A stretch of DNA of 64,000 bases, taken from positions 124,001 through 188,000 of the forward strand of contig NZ_JACHXA010000005.1 in NCBI RefSeq assembly GCF_014191775.1, read 5' to 3'. This document shows, in pieces, positions 45,225 through 53,598 of the stretch (position 1 is the first letter of the stretch; each line of letters opens with the position of its first letter). Source of the stretch: Limibacillus halophilus. Lineage in GTDB: Bacteria > Pseudomonadota > Alphaproteobacteria > Kiloniellales > CECT-8803. The notes below the pieces were generated by a model. The model was not told where the DNA came from and did no database searches. It was given only the letters and a program-made list of their open reading frames with translations. A program made the position numbers and the translations under genes.

Positions 45225-46742
45225 ATGCAGGTAAACGAGATCAATTCCGAAGGCTTGAAGCGCGAGTTCGCGGTTACTATCAGCGCCACCGATATCGACC
45301 AGAAAGTCGAGACTCGGCTGAAGGAAGTCGGCACCACGGTTCGTATTCCAGGGTTCCGGCCCGGCAAGGTGCCGATGAAGATGCTGCGCAGCCGTTACGG
45401 ACAGGCAGTGATGGGCGAAGTTTTGGAGCGCGCAGTCAATGACGGCACGAACCAAGCGCTGAGTGAACGCGGCTTACGGCCAGCGGTTCAGCCCAAGATT
45501 GAGGTTACGAAGTTCGAGGAGGGCGAGGATCTCGAGTTCAAGATCGAGATCGAACTTCTGCCCGATGTTGAGCCTGTTGATTTCGCGACCATAGAGATTG
45601 AGCGTATCAAGCTGTCCGTGCCTGATGATGAAGTTCAGCAGGCGCTTGAGAACCTGGCCAGCCAGCAGAAAGCCACTAAGCCGCTCGCCAAGCCACGCGC
45701 AGCAAAGAAGGACGATGTTCTCGTCATTGATTTCCGCGGCTCGGTTGATGGTGAAGAACTGCCAGGCATGGCAGCGGAAGACCACAATCTCGAGTTGGGC
45801 TCCAACCGGTTTGTCGAGGGCTTCGAGGATCAACTGATCGGCGCAAAGGCCGGTGATGAAAAGACCGTCACCGTTACCTTCCCGAAAACTTATATGAACG
45901 ACAAGCTGGCTGGCCGAGAAGCGGTTTTCCAGGTGACGGTGAAAGAGGTTCTGGAGACCGAGCCCCAGCCGATCGATGACACTTTTGCCGAAAAGCTCGG
46001 CGAGGAATCGCTGGACGCGCTGAAAGAACGTGTGCGTGAACAGATCGCCGGTGAGTACGAGGGCCTGACACGAGCGCGCATGAAAAGGGAGTTGCTGGAC
46101 AAGCTTGCCGAAGCACACAGCTTCCAGGTTCCCGCGAGCATGGTCGAGAATGAATTCGAGGTTATCTGGCAGCAGGTGCAACAGGACCGCGAAAAGGGCG
46201 ACATCGACCCCGAGGACAAGGACAAGTCCGAAGACGAGCTTAAGGCCGAGTACCGCACGATCGCGGAGCGTCGGGTACGTCTTGGGCTGCTGCTCTCCGA
46301 AGTCGGCCGGGCGCACAAGATCGAAGTGACGCAGGACGAGTTGAACCGTGCGTTGTTGCAGGAGGCACAACGTCATCCGGGCCATGAGCGGGAAGTCTTC
46401 GAGTTTTTCCAGAAAAACCCGCAGGCGATGGACAACCTCCGCGCACCGGTGTTCGAGGATAAGGTCATCGACTACATCGTAGAGTTGGCGAAGGTTTCCG
46501 AGCGCAACATGACAGCCGAGGAATTGCGTCAGGAGATGGTGGCGGAAAGCGAAGCTTCCGCGGCCGATGACAAAGCCTCGAAAGCGCCGGCGAAGAAAAA
46601 GGCGGCAGCCAAGAAGCCAGCGGCAAAAAAGGCGGCGGCAAAGAAAGCAGCGCCTAAGGCCGCCGATGCGAAAGCCGACGCGGCGGAGAAGGCTCCGGCT
46701 AAAAAGAAAGCGCCGGCCAAGAAGCCGACGAAAGGCGACTGA
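45225..46742 (+). CDS. tig: Trigger factor, ribosome-associated chaperone
   Basis: Binds nascent chains at the ribosome exit and has peptidyl-prolyl isomerase activity. The 505-residue protein has the ribosome-docking GFRPGKVP (F44, R45, K48; canonical FRK), an FKBP-type PPIase domain (about 150-240) and the helical C-terminal cradle. From about residue 447 a roughly 58-residue tail of Ala, Lys and Pro (AAKK-like repeats) extends beyond the usual about 430-450 residues. The ATG at 45225 begins MQVNEINSEG; the frame upstream runs through tRNA-Leu and is not coding. First gene of the tig-clpP-clpX-lon block. Confidence 0.95.
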   Translation: MQVNEINSEGLKREFAVTISATDIDQKVETRLKEVGTTVRIPGFRPGKVPMKMLRSRYGQAVMGEVLERAVNDGTNQALSERGLRPAVQPKIEVTKFEEGEDLEFKIEIELLPDVEPVDFATIEIERIKLSVPDDEVQQALENLASQQKATKPLAKPRAAKKDDVLVIDFRGSVDGEELPGMAAEDHNLELGSNRFVEGFEDQLIGAKAGDEKTVTVTFPKTYMNDKLAGREAVFQVTVKEVLETEPQPIDDTFAEKLGEESLDALKERVREQIAGEYEGLTRARMKRELLDKLAEAHSFQVPASMVENEFEVIWQQVQQDREKGDIDPEDKDKSEDELKAEYRTIAERRVRLGLLLSEVGRAHKIEVTQDELNRALLQEAQRHPGHEREVFEFFQKNPQAMDNLRAPVFEDKVIDYIVELAKVSERNMTAEELRQEMVAESEASAADDKASKAPAKKKAAAKKPAAKKAAAKKAAPKAADAKADAAEKAPAKKKAPAKKPTKGD

Positions 46743-46753
46743 TCTTGGGGTTT

Positions 46754-46792
46754 GGGAAGGGTGGGGGCTTTTGAAAAGCCGAACCGCTTCCC
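46754..46792 (+). terminator. Structured hairpin between tig and clpP
   Basis: GGGAAG pairs with CTTCCC around an inner perfect GGCTTTT / AAAAGCC stem, giving a compound hairpin of about 39 nt in the 93-bp gap. No U-tract follows. It may cause partial termination or protect the tig mRNA 3' end; it could also be an attenuator ahead of clpP. Confidence 0.4.
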
Positions 46793-46835
46793 AGATCTTG
46801 AGTGTGGAGGTTCATGAAAACGAGGAGCAGCACAG

Positions 46836-47492
46836 GTGAGTAACGATATCCAGATGAATTACCTCATTCCCATGGTGGTCGAGCAGACCAACAGGGGCGA
46901 GCGCTCCTATGATATCTACTCGCGCTTGCTTAAAGAGCGGATCATCTTCCTGACCGGCCCCATCAATGATGCAGTGGCGAGTCTGGTGTGTGCGCAGCTC
47001 CTGTTTCTTGAGTCTGAAAGCCCCGAAAAGGATATCTCCTTTTACATCAATTCACCGGGAGGTGTCGTAACGGCCGGTTTGGCTATTTATGACACCATGC
47101 AATACATCCGGCCGAACGTCTCGACCCTGTGCATCGGTCAGGCCGCTTCTGCCGGATCGCTGTTGCTCTGCGCGGGTGCTAAGGGTAAGCGCTTTGCTTT
47201 GCCCAATGCGCGCGTGATGGTCCATCAGCCCTCGGGCGGGTTCCAGGGGCAAGCTACGGATATTGAGATTCATGCGCGTGAGATTCTCTCGATTCGTCGC
47301 CGATTGAACGAAATTTACGTCGAACATACCGGGCAGCCGATCGAGGCAATTGAGGAAGCTATGGAGCGTGATCGCTTTCTCAATCCGGAAGACGCCCAGA
47401 AGTTTGGTTTGATCGATAGCGTGGTGCAGCAACACAGCATTCCCGGTGCTGACAAGGATAAAGGAGAAGGCAAGGGCTCTGATGATCGTTGA
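46836..47492 (+). CDS. clpP: ATP-dependent Clp protease proteolytic subunit
   Basis: Serine protease that forms the tetradecameric chamber. The 218-residue protein has the catalytic S105 ([11 protein letters not shown]), H130 (MVHQPSGG) and an Asp about residue 179. The GTG start at 46836 follows GAGGAG. It precedes clpX, which supplies the unfoldase, with 134 bp between. Confidence 0.97.
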   Translation: MSNDIQMNYLIPMVVEQTNRGERSYDIYSRLLKERIIFLTGPINDAVASLVCAQLLFLESESPEKDISFYINSPGGVVTAGLAIYDTMQYIRPNVSTLCIGQAASAGSLLLCAGAKGKRFALPNARVMVHQPSGGFQGQATDIEIHAREILSIRRRLNEIYVEHTGQPIEAIEEAMERDRFLNPEDAQKFGLIDSVVQQHSIPGADKDKGEGKGSDDR

Positions 47493-47626
47493 GCCAATTT
47501 GCCGATCCGGACGATAGAGGTGTTACAGGTGCCTCCTTGCCCGGTCGAAGGTCGTGGGATTTTTCATTGTGCGGCTTCGATCGACTTGTCTAACATACTA
47601 GTGGACGAAAGTGCCGAGCGGAGATC

Positions 47627-48892
47627 ATGACTAAAAGCAGCGGCAACGATTCGAAGAACACCCTTTACTGCTCTTTCTGCGGAAAGAGCCAGCACGAGGT
47701 GCGCAAACTTATTGCCGGGCCTACAGTGTTCATCTGCGACGAGTGCGTCGAACTCTGCATGGACATCATCCGGGAAGAAAGTAAGTCCGCGTTGCCGAAG
47801 GCAGGGGACGGCGTTCCCTCGCCGGGCGATATCTGCTCGGTTCTGGATGATTACGTCATTGGGCAGTTCCACGCCAAGCGGGTCCTTTCCGTCGCGGTGC
47901 ATAATCACTACAAGCGCCTCGCTCATGGTCAGAAGCACAACGATGTGGAGCTGTCGAAATCCAACATTCTGCTGGTTGGACCGACCGGTTGCGGCAAGAC
48001 GCTTCTGGCACAGACACTGGCGCGCATTCTGGACGTACCCTTCACTATGGCCGATGCGACCACGCTGACCGAAGCGGGTTATGTCGGTGAGGATGTCGAG
48101 AATATCATTCTGAAGCTGCTGCAGTCCGCCGACTACAATGTCGAGAAGGCGCAGCGCGGTATCGTATATATCGACGAGGTCGATAAGATCAGTCGTAAGT
48201 CCGATAATCCTTCGATAACGCGGGATGTCTCTGGTGAGGGCGTTCAGCAAGCATTGTTGAAGATTATGGAAGGCACCGTGGCTTCCGTGCCACCGCAGGG
48301 CGGACGTAAACATCCTCAACAGGAATTCCTCCAGGTCGATACGACAAACATCCTGTTTATCTGCGGCGGCGCCTTCGCTGGTTTGGAACGCCTGATCGCC
48401 GGCCGTAACAAGGGCTCGTCGATTGGGTTTGGGGCTGACGTGCGCGGCCCGGACCAGCGCACGACAGGTGAGATTCTCCGTGAGGTCGAGCCGGAAGATT
48501 TGTTGCGGTTTGGTCTGATCCCGGAGTTCGTCGGCCGTCTTCCGGTCGTGGCGACCTTGGAAGACTTGGATGAAGTCGCACTCATTGAGATTCTTACCAA
48601 ACCGAAGAATGCGCTGGTAAAGCAGTACCAGCGGCTATTCGATATGGAGAGCGTCCGTCTCGATTTTACCGACGATGCGCTTCAGGCCATCGCGAAAAAA
48701 GCCATCGCCCGCAAAACTGGCGCCCGTGGGCTGCGTTCGATCATGGAGGGAATCCTACTTGATCCAATGTATGAACTGCCTGGACTTGAAGGCGTTGAGG
48801 AGATGGTAATCAATCGTGAGGTTGTTGAAGGACGCGCAAAGCCGCTGCAAATCTACACTGATCGCCGTGAAGACGTCGGTAGCAGCGCTTAA
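47627..48892 (+). CDS. clpX: ATP-dependent Clp protease ATPase subunit ClpX
   Basis: AAA+ unfoldase that feeds ClpP. The 421-residue protein has the N-terminal Cys4 zinc-binding domain (YCSFCGKSQ and [10 protein letters not shown]), Walker A GPTGCGKT, Walker B YIDEVDKI and the IGF-type ClpP-docking loop ([14 protein letters not shown] contains IGF). Length and the [20 protein letters not shown] tail are normal. Confidence 0.97.
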   Translation: MTKSSGNDSKNTLYCSFCGKSQHEVRKLIAGPTVFICDECVELCMDIIREESKSALPKAGDGVPSPGDICSVLDDYVIGQFHAKRVLSVAVHNHYKRLAHGQKHNDVELSKSNILLVGPTGCGKTLLAQTLARILDVPFTMADATTLTEAGYVGEDVENIILKLLQSADYNVEKAQRGIVYIDEVDKISRKSDNPSITRDVSGEGVQQALLKIMEGTVASVPPQGGRKHPQQEFLQVDTTNILFICGGAFAGLERLIAGRNKGSSIGFGADVRGPDQRTTGEILREVEPEDLLRFGLIPEFVGRLPVVATLEDLDEVALIEILTKPKNALVKQYQRLFDMESVRLDFTDDALQAIAKKAIARKTGARGLRSIMEGILLDPMYELPGLEGVEEMVINREVVEGRAKPLQIYTDRREDVGSSA

Positions 48893-48916
48893 TCGTCCGA
48901 TTCCCGTTTCTTGGCA

Positions 48917-48945
48917 CTTGAAGACGGGCTGTTTTCTGCCCAGTT
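48917..48945 (+). promoter_or_regulatory. Candidate sigma-32 (RpoH) promoter of lon
   Basis: CTTGAA, a 15-bp spacer and GCCCAGTT lie about 107 bp before the lon ATG. This fits the heat-shock consensus CTTGAA-N13-15-CCCCATnT at 6 of 6 and about 5 of 7 positions. Lon is a known RpoH regulon member in many proteobacteria, so the match is credible. An internal promoter here would let lon be induced apart from clpX. Confidence 0.5.
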
Positions 48946-49051
48946 CTGTTGTGACCACGCCGTTTGATCCAATGCGATGGACGGCGCGCCGTGAGGCTCC
49001 GCCCATAATGGGGAATGTCCAAGAACGGCAGGCGAAGTGAAAAGAGGAACC

Positions 49052-51457
49052 ATGGCCGATACTTCAACTGTGACTCAATTTCCGGTGCTCCCGCTTCGGG
49101 ATATCGTTGTTTTTCCACACATGATCGTTCCGCTTTTCGTGGGTCGCGACAAATCTGTGCGCGCTCTGGAAGACGTGATGAAAGATGATAAACAGATTCT
49201 CCTTGTGACGCAGCGCGACGCCGCGCAGGACGATCCGCAGACCGAAGACATCTACCGGATCGGAACCATCGGGACTGTTCTGCAACTGCTAAAGCTGCCC
49301 GACGGCACCGTGAAGGTGTTGGTCGAAGGCAGCCGCCGCGCCAAGATCACGGAGTTTGTGGAGAACGAAGCCTTTTTCTTGGCCAACGCCGAATCCTTGG
49401 AAGAGGAGAGGGGCGATGAGCGCGAGCTCGACGCGCTGGCCCGGACCGTGGTGACCGAGTTTGAGCAGTACATCAAGCTCAACAAGAAGATTCCGCCGGA
49501 GGTGCTTTCCTCCGTGAACCAGATCGAAGAGCCAAGCAAGCTCGCCGATACGGTCTCCTCGCATCTCAATCTTAAGATTGCGGAAAAGCAGGAGCTTCTG
49601 GAGCTCCCGCGAGTCGCCGACCGTCTGGAAAAAGTTTATGCCTTCATGGAGAACGAGATCGGCGTTCTTCAAGTTGAAAAGCGTATCCGCAACCGCGTCA
49701 AACGCCAGATGGAGAAAACCCAGCGCGAGTACTATCTGAATGAGCAGATGAAGGCGATTCAGAAGGAGCTTGGCGAGGGCGAAGACGGCAAGGATGAGCT
49801 CACTGAGCTCGAAGAAAAAATCAAGAAGACCCGTTTCTCCAAGGAAGCGAGGGAAAAGGCTGTGGCCGAGATGCGTAAGCTCCGGTCGATGAGCCCCATG
49901 TCAGCCGAAGCGACGGTGGTCCGGAATTACCTTGACTGGCTGGTGGCCTTGCCTTGGAAAAAGCGCACGAAAGTCCGGCATGATTTGAAGCTGGCGCAGG
50001 AAGTTCTTGATCGCGATCACTATGGCTTGGAAAAGGTCAAAGAACGCATCCTTGAGTATCTCGCCGTTCAGGGCCGGATGAAGAAGGTTCGCGGCGCCAT
50101 TCTCTGCCTTGTGGGACCGCCTGGAGTGGGCAAGACCTCGTTGGGTAAGTCGATGGCGGAAGCCACGGGCCGCAAGTTTGTGCGAATCAGCCTGGGCGGC
50201 GTGCGCGACGAGGCTGAAATCAGAGGCCACCGTCGGACATACATCGGGTCGATGCCCGGCAAAATCGTCCAGAGCATGAAGAAGGCCGGAAGCTCCAATC
50301 CGCTTTTCCTCCTCGATGAGGTGGACAAATTGGGTGCCGATTGGCGGGGCGATCCTTCCTCTGCCTTGCTGGAGGTTCTTGATCCCGAACAGAACAACAC
50401 ATTCAGCGATCATTACCTGGAGGTGGATTACGACCTGTCAGACGTAATGTTTGTGACTACGGCCAACACCCTGCGGATGCCGCAGCCTTTGTTGGATCGG
50501 ATGGAGATCATTCGCATCCCGGGCTACACCGAGGATGAGAAGGTTGAGATCGCCAAGCGTCATTTGATCTCGAAGCAGATGAAGGATCATGGGCTCAAGG
50601 GCGATGAGTGGTCTATTGGCGATGATGCACTTAGGTTGCTGATCCAGCGCTATACGCGTGAGGCCGGTGTGCGCAACCTGGAGCGCGAGATTGCCAATCT
50701 CACCCGCAAGGCCGTCAAGGAAATCGCCATGGATGGCGTGACCGAGGTGGTAATTACGGTGGAGAACCTGGACAAGTACGCAGGCATTCCTCGTTTCCGC
50801 CACAGTGAGGCGGAACTGGAAGACCTAGTCGGTGTTTCCACTGGACTGGCCTGGACGGAAGTAGGCGGCGAGATCCTGCAAATCGAAGCTGTGACCGTGC
50901 CCGGTAAAGGCAAGGTGATTTCGACCGGCAAGCTTGGCGATGTCATGAAGGAATCAATTCAGGCAGCGGAATCATACGTGAAAAGCCGCGCAATTGAATT
51001 TGGTATCAAACCGACTCTCTTCGAGCGCAAGGATATCCACGTACACGTGCCAGAGGGTGCGACACCTAAGGACGGACCGTCTGCCGGCGTCGCGATGATC
51101 ACTGCAATCGTGTCGGCGTTGAGCGGAATCCCCATCCGACGCGAAGTGGGAATGACGGGTGAAATCACCCTGCGCGGGCGTGTGTTGCCGATCGGCGGCC
51201 TGAAAGAGAAGCTGCTGGCAGCCTTGCGTGCCGGGATGAAGACCGTCTTGATACCCAAGGAGAACGAAAAAGACCTTGCGGATATCCCGGAGAATGTTCG
51301 CTCCAAGCTTGATATCCGGCCAGTTGAAACCGTCGATGAGGTTCTAGAAGTCGCTTTGACGAAGAAGCCGACTCCAATTGAGTGGAACGAGGAAGAAGTC
51401 GAAAAGGCGGCTTTGGCCAAGAAGGAAGGCGACCATAAAGAGGTTGTAACGCACTGA
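49052..51457 (+). CDS. lon: ATP-dependent protease Lon
   Basis: Cytosolic AAA+ serine protease. The 801-residue protein has the N-terminal LON substrate-binding domain, Walker [10 protein letters not shown], Walker [10 protein letters not shown] and the Ser-Lys dyad region ([36 protein letters not shown]). The ATG at 49052 is chosen because AGAGGA precedes it; an in-frame start at 49037 lies 15 bp earlier. Follows clpX by 159 bp. Confidence 0.97.
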   Translation: MADTSTVTQFPVLPLRDIVVFPHMIVPLFVGRDKSVRALEDVMKDDKQILLVTQRDAAQDDPQTEDIYRIGTIGTVLQLLKLPDGTVKVLVEGSRRAKITEFVENEAFFLANAESLEEERGDERELDALARTVVTEFEQYIKLNKKIPPEVLSSVNQIEEPSKLADTVSSHLNLKIAEKQELLELPRVADRLEKVYAFMENEIGVLQVEKRIRNRVKRQMEKTQREYYLNEQMKAIQKELGEGEDGKDELTELEEKIKKTRFSKEAREKAVAEMRKLRSMSPMSAEATVVRNYLDWLVALPWKKRTKVRHDLKLAQEVLDRDHYGLEKVKERILEYLAVQGRMKKVRGAILCLVGPPGVGKTSLGKSMAEATGRKFVRISLGGVRDEAEIRGHRRTYIGSMPGKIVQSMKKAGSSNPLFLLDEVDKLGADWRGDPSSALLEVLDPEQNNTFSDHYLEVDYDLSDVMFVTTANTLRMPQPLLDRMEIIRIPGYTEDEKVEIAKRHLISKQMKDHGLKGDEWSIGDDALRLLIQRYTREAGVRNLEREIANLTRKAVKEIAMDGVTEVVITVENLDKYAGIPRFRHSEAELEDLVGVSTGLAWTEVGGEILQIEAVTVPGKGKVISTGKLGDVMKESIQAAESYVKSRAIEFGIKPTLFERKDIHVHVPEGATPKDGPSAGVAMITAIVSALSGIPIRREVGMTGEITLRGRVLPIGGLKEKLLAALRAGMKTVLIPKENEKDLADIPENVRSKLDIRPVETVDEVLEVALTKKPTPIEWNEEEVEKAALAKKEGDHKEVVTH

Positions 51458-51468
51458 TATGCCGAGTC

Positions 51469-51510
51469 GCGGGAGAAATCTTCGGAAATCCGCAGATTTC
51501 TCCCGCTTTC
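51469..51510 (+). terminator. Intrinsic terminator after lon
   Basis: GCGGGAGAAATC and GATTTCTCCCGC form a perfect 12-bp stem with a 14-nt loop, followed by TTTCC. It lies 12 bp after the lon stop and separates the protease block from hup. Confidence 0.85.
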
Positions 51511-51627
51511 CACAGGCTGACGCGTTGACGTTCCGGTTTTTGAAGGCTTACACTCTTTTTGTCTCGTAGCGTTTTTCGCTCCGTGAATTCCGTTATTCCC
51601 ACAGGCATTGGATGGGGGGTTTTCGAC

Positions 51628-51900
51628 GTGAACAAAAACGATCTTGTCAGCGCGGTCGCTAGCAGCACTGGTCTTTCTAAGGCTGATAGTGCAAAGGCCG
51701 TCGACGCTGTATTTGATTCGATCACTGACGCATTGAAGTCCGGGGGCGATGTTCGCCTCGTTGGTTTCGGTAATTTCGCCGTTACCAAACGGGCAGCTTC
51801 CGAAGGGCGGAATCCCCGCACGGGTGAGAAGATAAAGATTCCGGCCTCCAATCAGCCGAAGTTCAAGGCTGGTAAGGCCCTCAAGGACGCTGTTAACTAA
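51628..51900 (+). CDS. hupB: HU-family DNA-binding protein
   Basis: Nucleoid protein that bends DNA. The 90-residue protein starts with GTG (VNKNDLV), eleven bases after a GGATGGGGGG run, and has the HU motif [29 protein letters not shown] (spread over the beta-arm) and C-terminal [14 protein letters not shown]. The usual 90-residue length supports this start over an upstream one. The gene is bracketed by two strong terminators, so it is a separate transcription unit. Confidence 0.95.
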   Translation: MNKNDLVSAVASSTGLSKADSAKAVDAVFDSITDALKSGGDVRLVGFGNFAVTKRAASEGRNPRTGEKIKIPASNQPKFKAGKALKDAVN

Positions 51901-51924
51901 GCGTACTTGGTATGGATCGATGGG

Positions 51925-51958
51925 ACGGCCGCTTACCGCAATGCGGGGCGGCCGTTTT
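51925..51958 (+). terminator. Intrinsic terminator after hupB
   Basis: ACGGCCGC and GCGGCCGT form a perfect 8-bp stem, with an inner CCGC / GCGG stem, followed by TTTTC. It begins 24 bp after the hupB stop and ends the transcript before tRNA-Val. Confidence 0.88.
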
Positions 51959-51960
51959 CA

Positions 51961-51989
51961 TTGCCGTGGCGCTTATTTCGCGGTAAGAA
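51961..51989 (+). promoter_or_regulatory. Sigma-70 promoter of tRNA-Val
   Basis: TTGCCG, a 17-bp spacer and TAAGAA lie 31 bp upstream of the tRNA and directly after the hupB terminator. The form resembles the promoter before tRNA-His. Confidence 0.55.
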
Positions 51990-52020
51990 CCTGTCCGCAG
52001 AATCACATTAGCGAGTTAGT

Positions 52021-52096
52021 GGGCGGTTAGCTCAGTTGGTAGAGCATCTCGTTTACACCGAGAGGGTCGGCAGTTCGAGCCTGTCACCGCCCACCA
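52021..52096 (+). tRNA. tRNA-Val (anticodon TAC)
   Basis: A 76-nt tRNA with acceptor stem GGGCGGT / ACCGCCC, D-arm TAGCTCAGTTGGTAGAGC, anticodon loop TTTACAC (anticodon TAC), TPC arm GCAGTTCGAGCCTGT-like and encoded CCA. Confidence 0.97.
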
Positions 52097-52155
52097 TTAT
52101 TCTTTGAATTCTTCAGATTAGCTCGGCCTCCTGATTGGACAATCGTTTTGGCGGT

Positions 52156-52770
52156 TCAAGCGCTCCAGGAAAAGGGGGCGAAATGTCCGTTTCGAGTGCC
52201 GCTAGAATCTTCCCAATCGATCCCAAAAGCGTGGAACTTGCTGCTTGTTGCCCGAGCGAGGGCAAGCTTGGAGGACACCGGGTGGAAAGCGTTCTCCAAA
52301 TACAATGGCTCGCCTTCCTTGACGGCGCTTGCCAGGCCTTCCAACGTTTGTTCGACCAATTCACCAGCTTTGACGGCATAGCTCATTCCGGCTTTCTCGA
52401 AGCGGATTGAGCGCTGTTCGATACCCACAACCGCTCCAACAAGCGGCGCCAGCGCCGCCATTGGTCCGCCTTCCGCCCCCGTGGCAATAGCGCTGATAGC
52501 GGCGAGTTGATCCTCGTTTGCCTTGTCGTCGACTATCAGTCCGACTTTGAGATTGCCCTCGATCATGGGGCCAGGCGAATGCAGCAGTACGATGAAGGCC
52601 AGGCCGTCCAGGGAGACTCCACCTTTCTTCCCCTTATCGATTTGCATAGCGATGGCCGCCTTGCAATCGCCCTCCGTTGGCTTCGCAGTAAGGTTGGAAC
52701 TGATGCAGGGACAGAGGAACGCGCAGTTGCACGTCTCCATGTACTGCCCTTCGATGTGCCAAGCGCTCAT
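52156..52770 (-). CDS. DUF1326 domain-containing protein
   Basis: The 204-residue protein matches the DUF1326 pattern, with an N-terminal GQYMETCNCAFLCPCISS stretch carrying four closely spaced cysteines and the mid-protein IEQRSIRFEKAGMSYAV and EGEPLYLENAFHP segments. No signal or TM segment. Function of the family is not established; the Cys cluster suggests metal or redox binding. The start at 52770 follows AGGGAGAGG. It is a lone gene, with an inverted repeat 48 bp upstream. Confidence 0.82.
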   Translation of the reverse strand: MSAWHIEGQYMETCNCAFLCPCISSNLTAKPTEGDCKAAIAMQIDKGKKGGVSLDGLAFIVLLHSPGPMIEGNLKVGLIVDDKANEDQLAAISAIATGAEGGPMAALAPLVGAVVGIEQRSIRFEKAGMSYAVKAGELVEQTLEGLASAVKEGEPLYLENAFHPVSSKLALARATSSKFHAFGIDWEDSSGTRNGHFAPFSWSA

Positions 52771-52817
52771 CACGACCTCTCCCTCTAGTGAAAGAAGGAA
52801 TGGTATTGCAAAGAGAC

Positions 52818-52837
52818 CGATACTGGAACAGGTATCG
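52818..52837. promoter_or_regulatory. Inverted repeat upstream of the DUF1326 gene, possible operator
   Basis: CGATAC and GTATCG form a perfect 6-bp dyad with an 8-bp spacer, centred about 57 bp before the DUF1326 start. The spacing is suited to a small helix-turn-helix dimer. No cognate regulator is evident nearby. Confidence 0.3.
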
Positions 52838-53206
52838 TGATCGGCGGAAGTCCGCGCACAGTCTTTCCGATATTTTCCGGATAAGCGCTAGGATCGAGCG
52901 TGGCCCATCTTTGGGTGAATGGAGAAGAAGGCCACGCTCGGCGCCGGAAGATCGATCTGCGAGGAATGATCTAGCGCAACTGTAATTTGGGAAATATTGT
53001 AACGAACGTCAAAAAATAAATTTTCACGTTCCCGTGTCCGACAACCTGGAGGCAAGAGGAGAGAAAATTCTGGACCTCAAGGTGGAAATTTCCTGAAAAA
53101 CATCATAGTTACGGCTCGTTTTTAATAAATTTTTATATTCTTTTTATCGCCAAATCGGGGCCGTCTCGTGGATAACTAAAAAAAATAAAACACAGTGAGA
53201 TTTGAG

Positions 53207-53320
53207 ATGATGAGCGACAGCCCGTTTCTACCCGGTTTCCTTTTTACCGTCGGCATAATAGGCCTTGCGGCCTATTTCTTTTTCGATGATCTTGCCGACG
53301 CTGTAACACGCCTGCTCTGA
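53207..53320 (+). CDS. Possible 37-residue single-span membrane protein
   Basis: ATGATGAGC opens a frame of 37 codons encoding one hydrophobic segment (FLPGFLFTVGIIGLAAYFFF) followed by an acidic, amphipathic end (DDLADAVTRLL). GTGAGATTTGAG lies just upstream as a weak ribosome-binding site. It sits in an AT-rich gap and has protein-like composition, but no conservation can be checked here. Confidence 0.4.
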   Translation: MMSDSPFLPGFLFTVGIIGLAAYFFFDDLADAVTRLL

Positions 53321-53598
53321 GCAGTAGGATTCGGGCGAGATCACCGGCAATCGTCCTTCGCTAAGGTAGGTGATAGAGATTTTACCGCGGCTGATATTCA
53401 GCCGCCTTTTCGTTTTGCGGAAACTGGCCTTCTGGCTTACTTCCTATGCGTTTTTCGCTATCTAATCGTTTGGCAACGACGCTCGACGAGACGAAAACCT
53501 GCGCGCTTGTTCGCGGGATGATTGACTTTGCGGCCCAGTTCGTTTGCAGTCATTGGACAAATAAAAAGACGCTGTAAACCGTACAGGGAGGAAACAAG

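Larger units (their letters stand above)
52771..53598. other. Long AT-rich intergenic region
   Basis: This 828-bp stretch between the DUF1326 gene and the glycerol transporter operon is distinctly AT-rich (especially 52980-53200) and contains only one credible small ORF (53207-53320). Promoters of both divergent units must lie here. I do not see a riboswitch or RNA gene with a recognisable fold; a regulatory or small-RNA role is possible. Confidence 0.6.

Noticed and set aside
45474-46385. Antisense frame of about 300 codons opposite tig
   Set aside because: No ribosome-binding site or known family; it results from the GC-rich codon pattern of trigger factor.
50959-51851. Antisense frames opposite the end of lon and hup
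   Set aside because: Ser-rich composition typical of frame shadows, crossing two terminators and two genuine genes.
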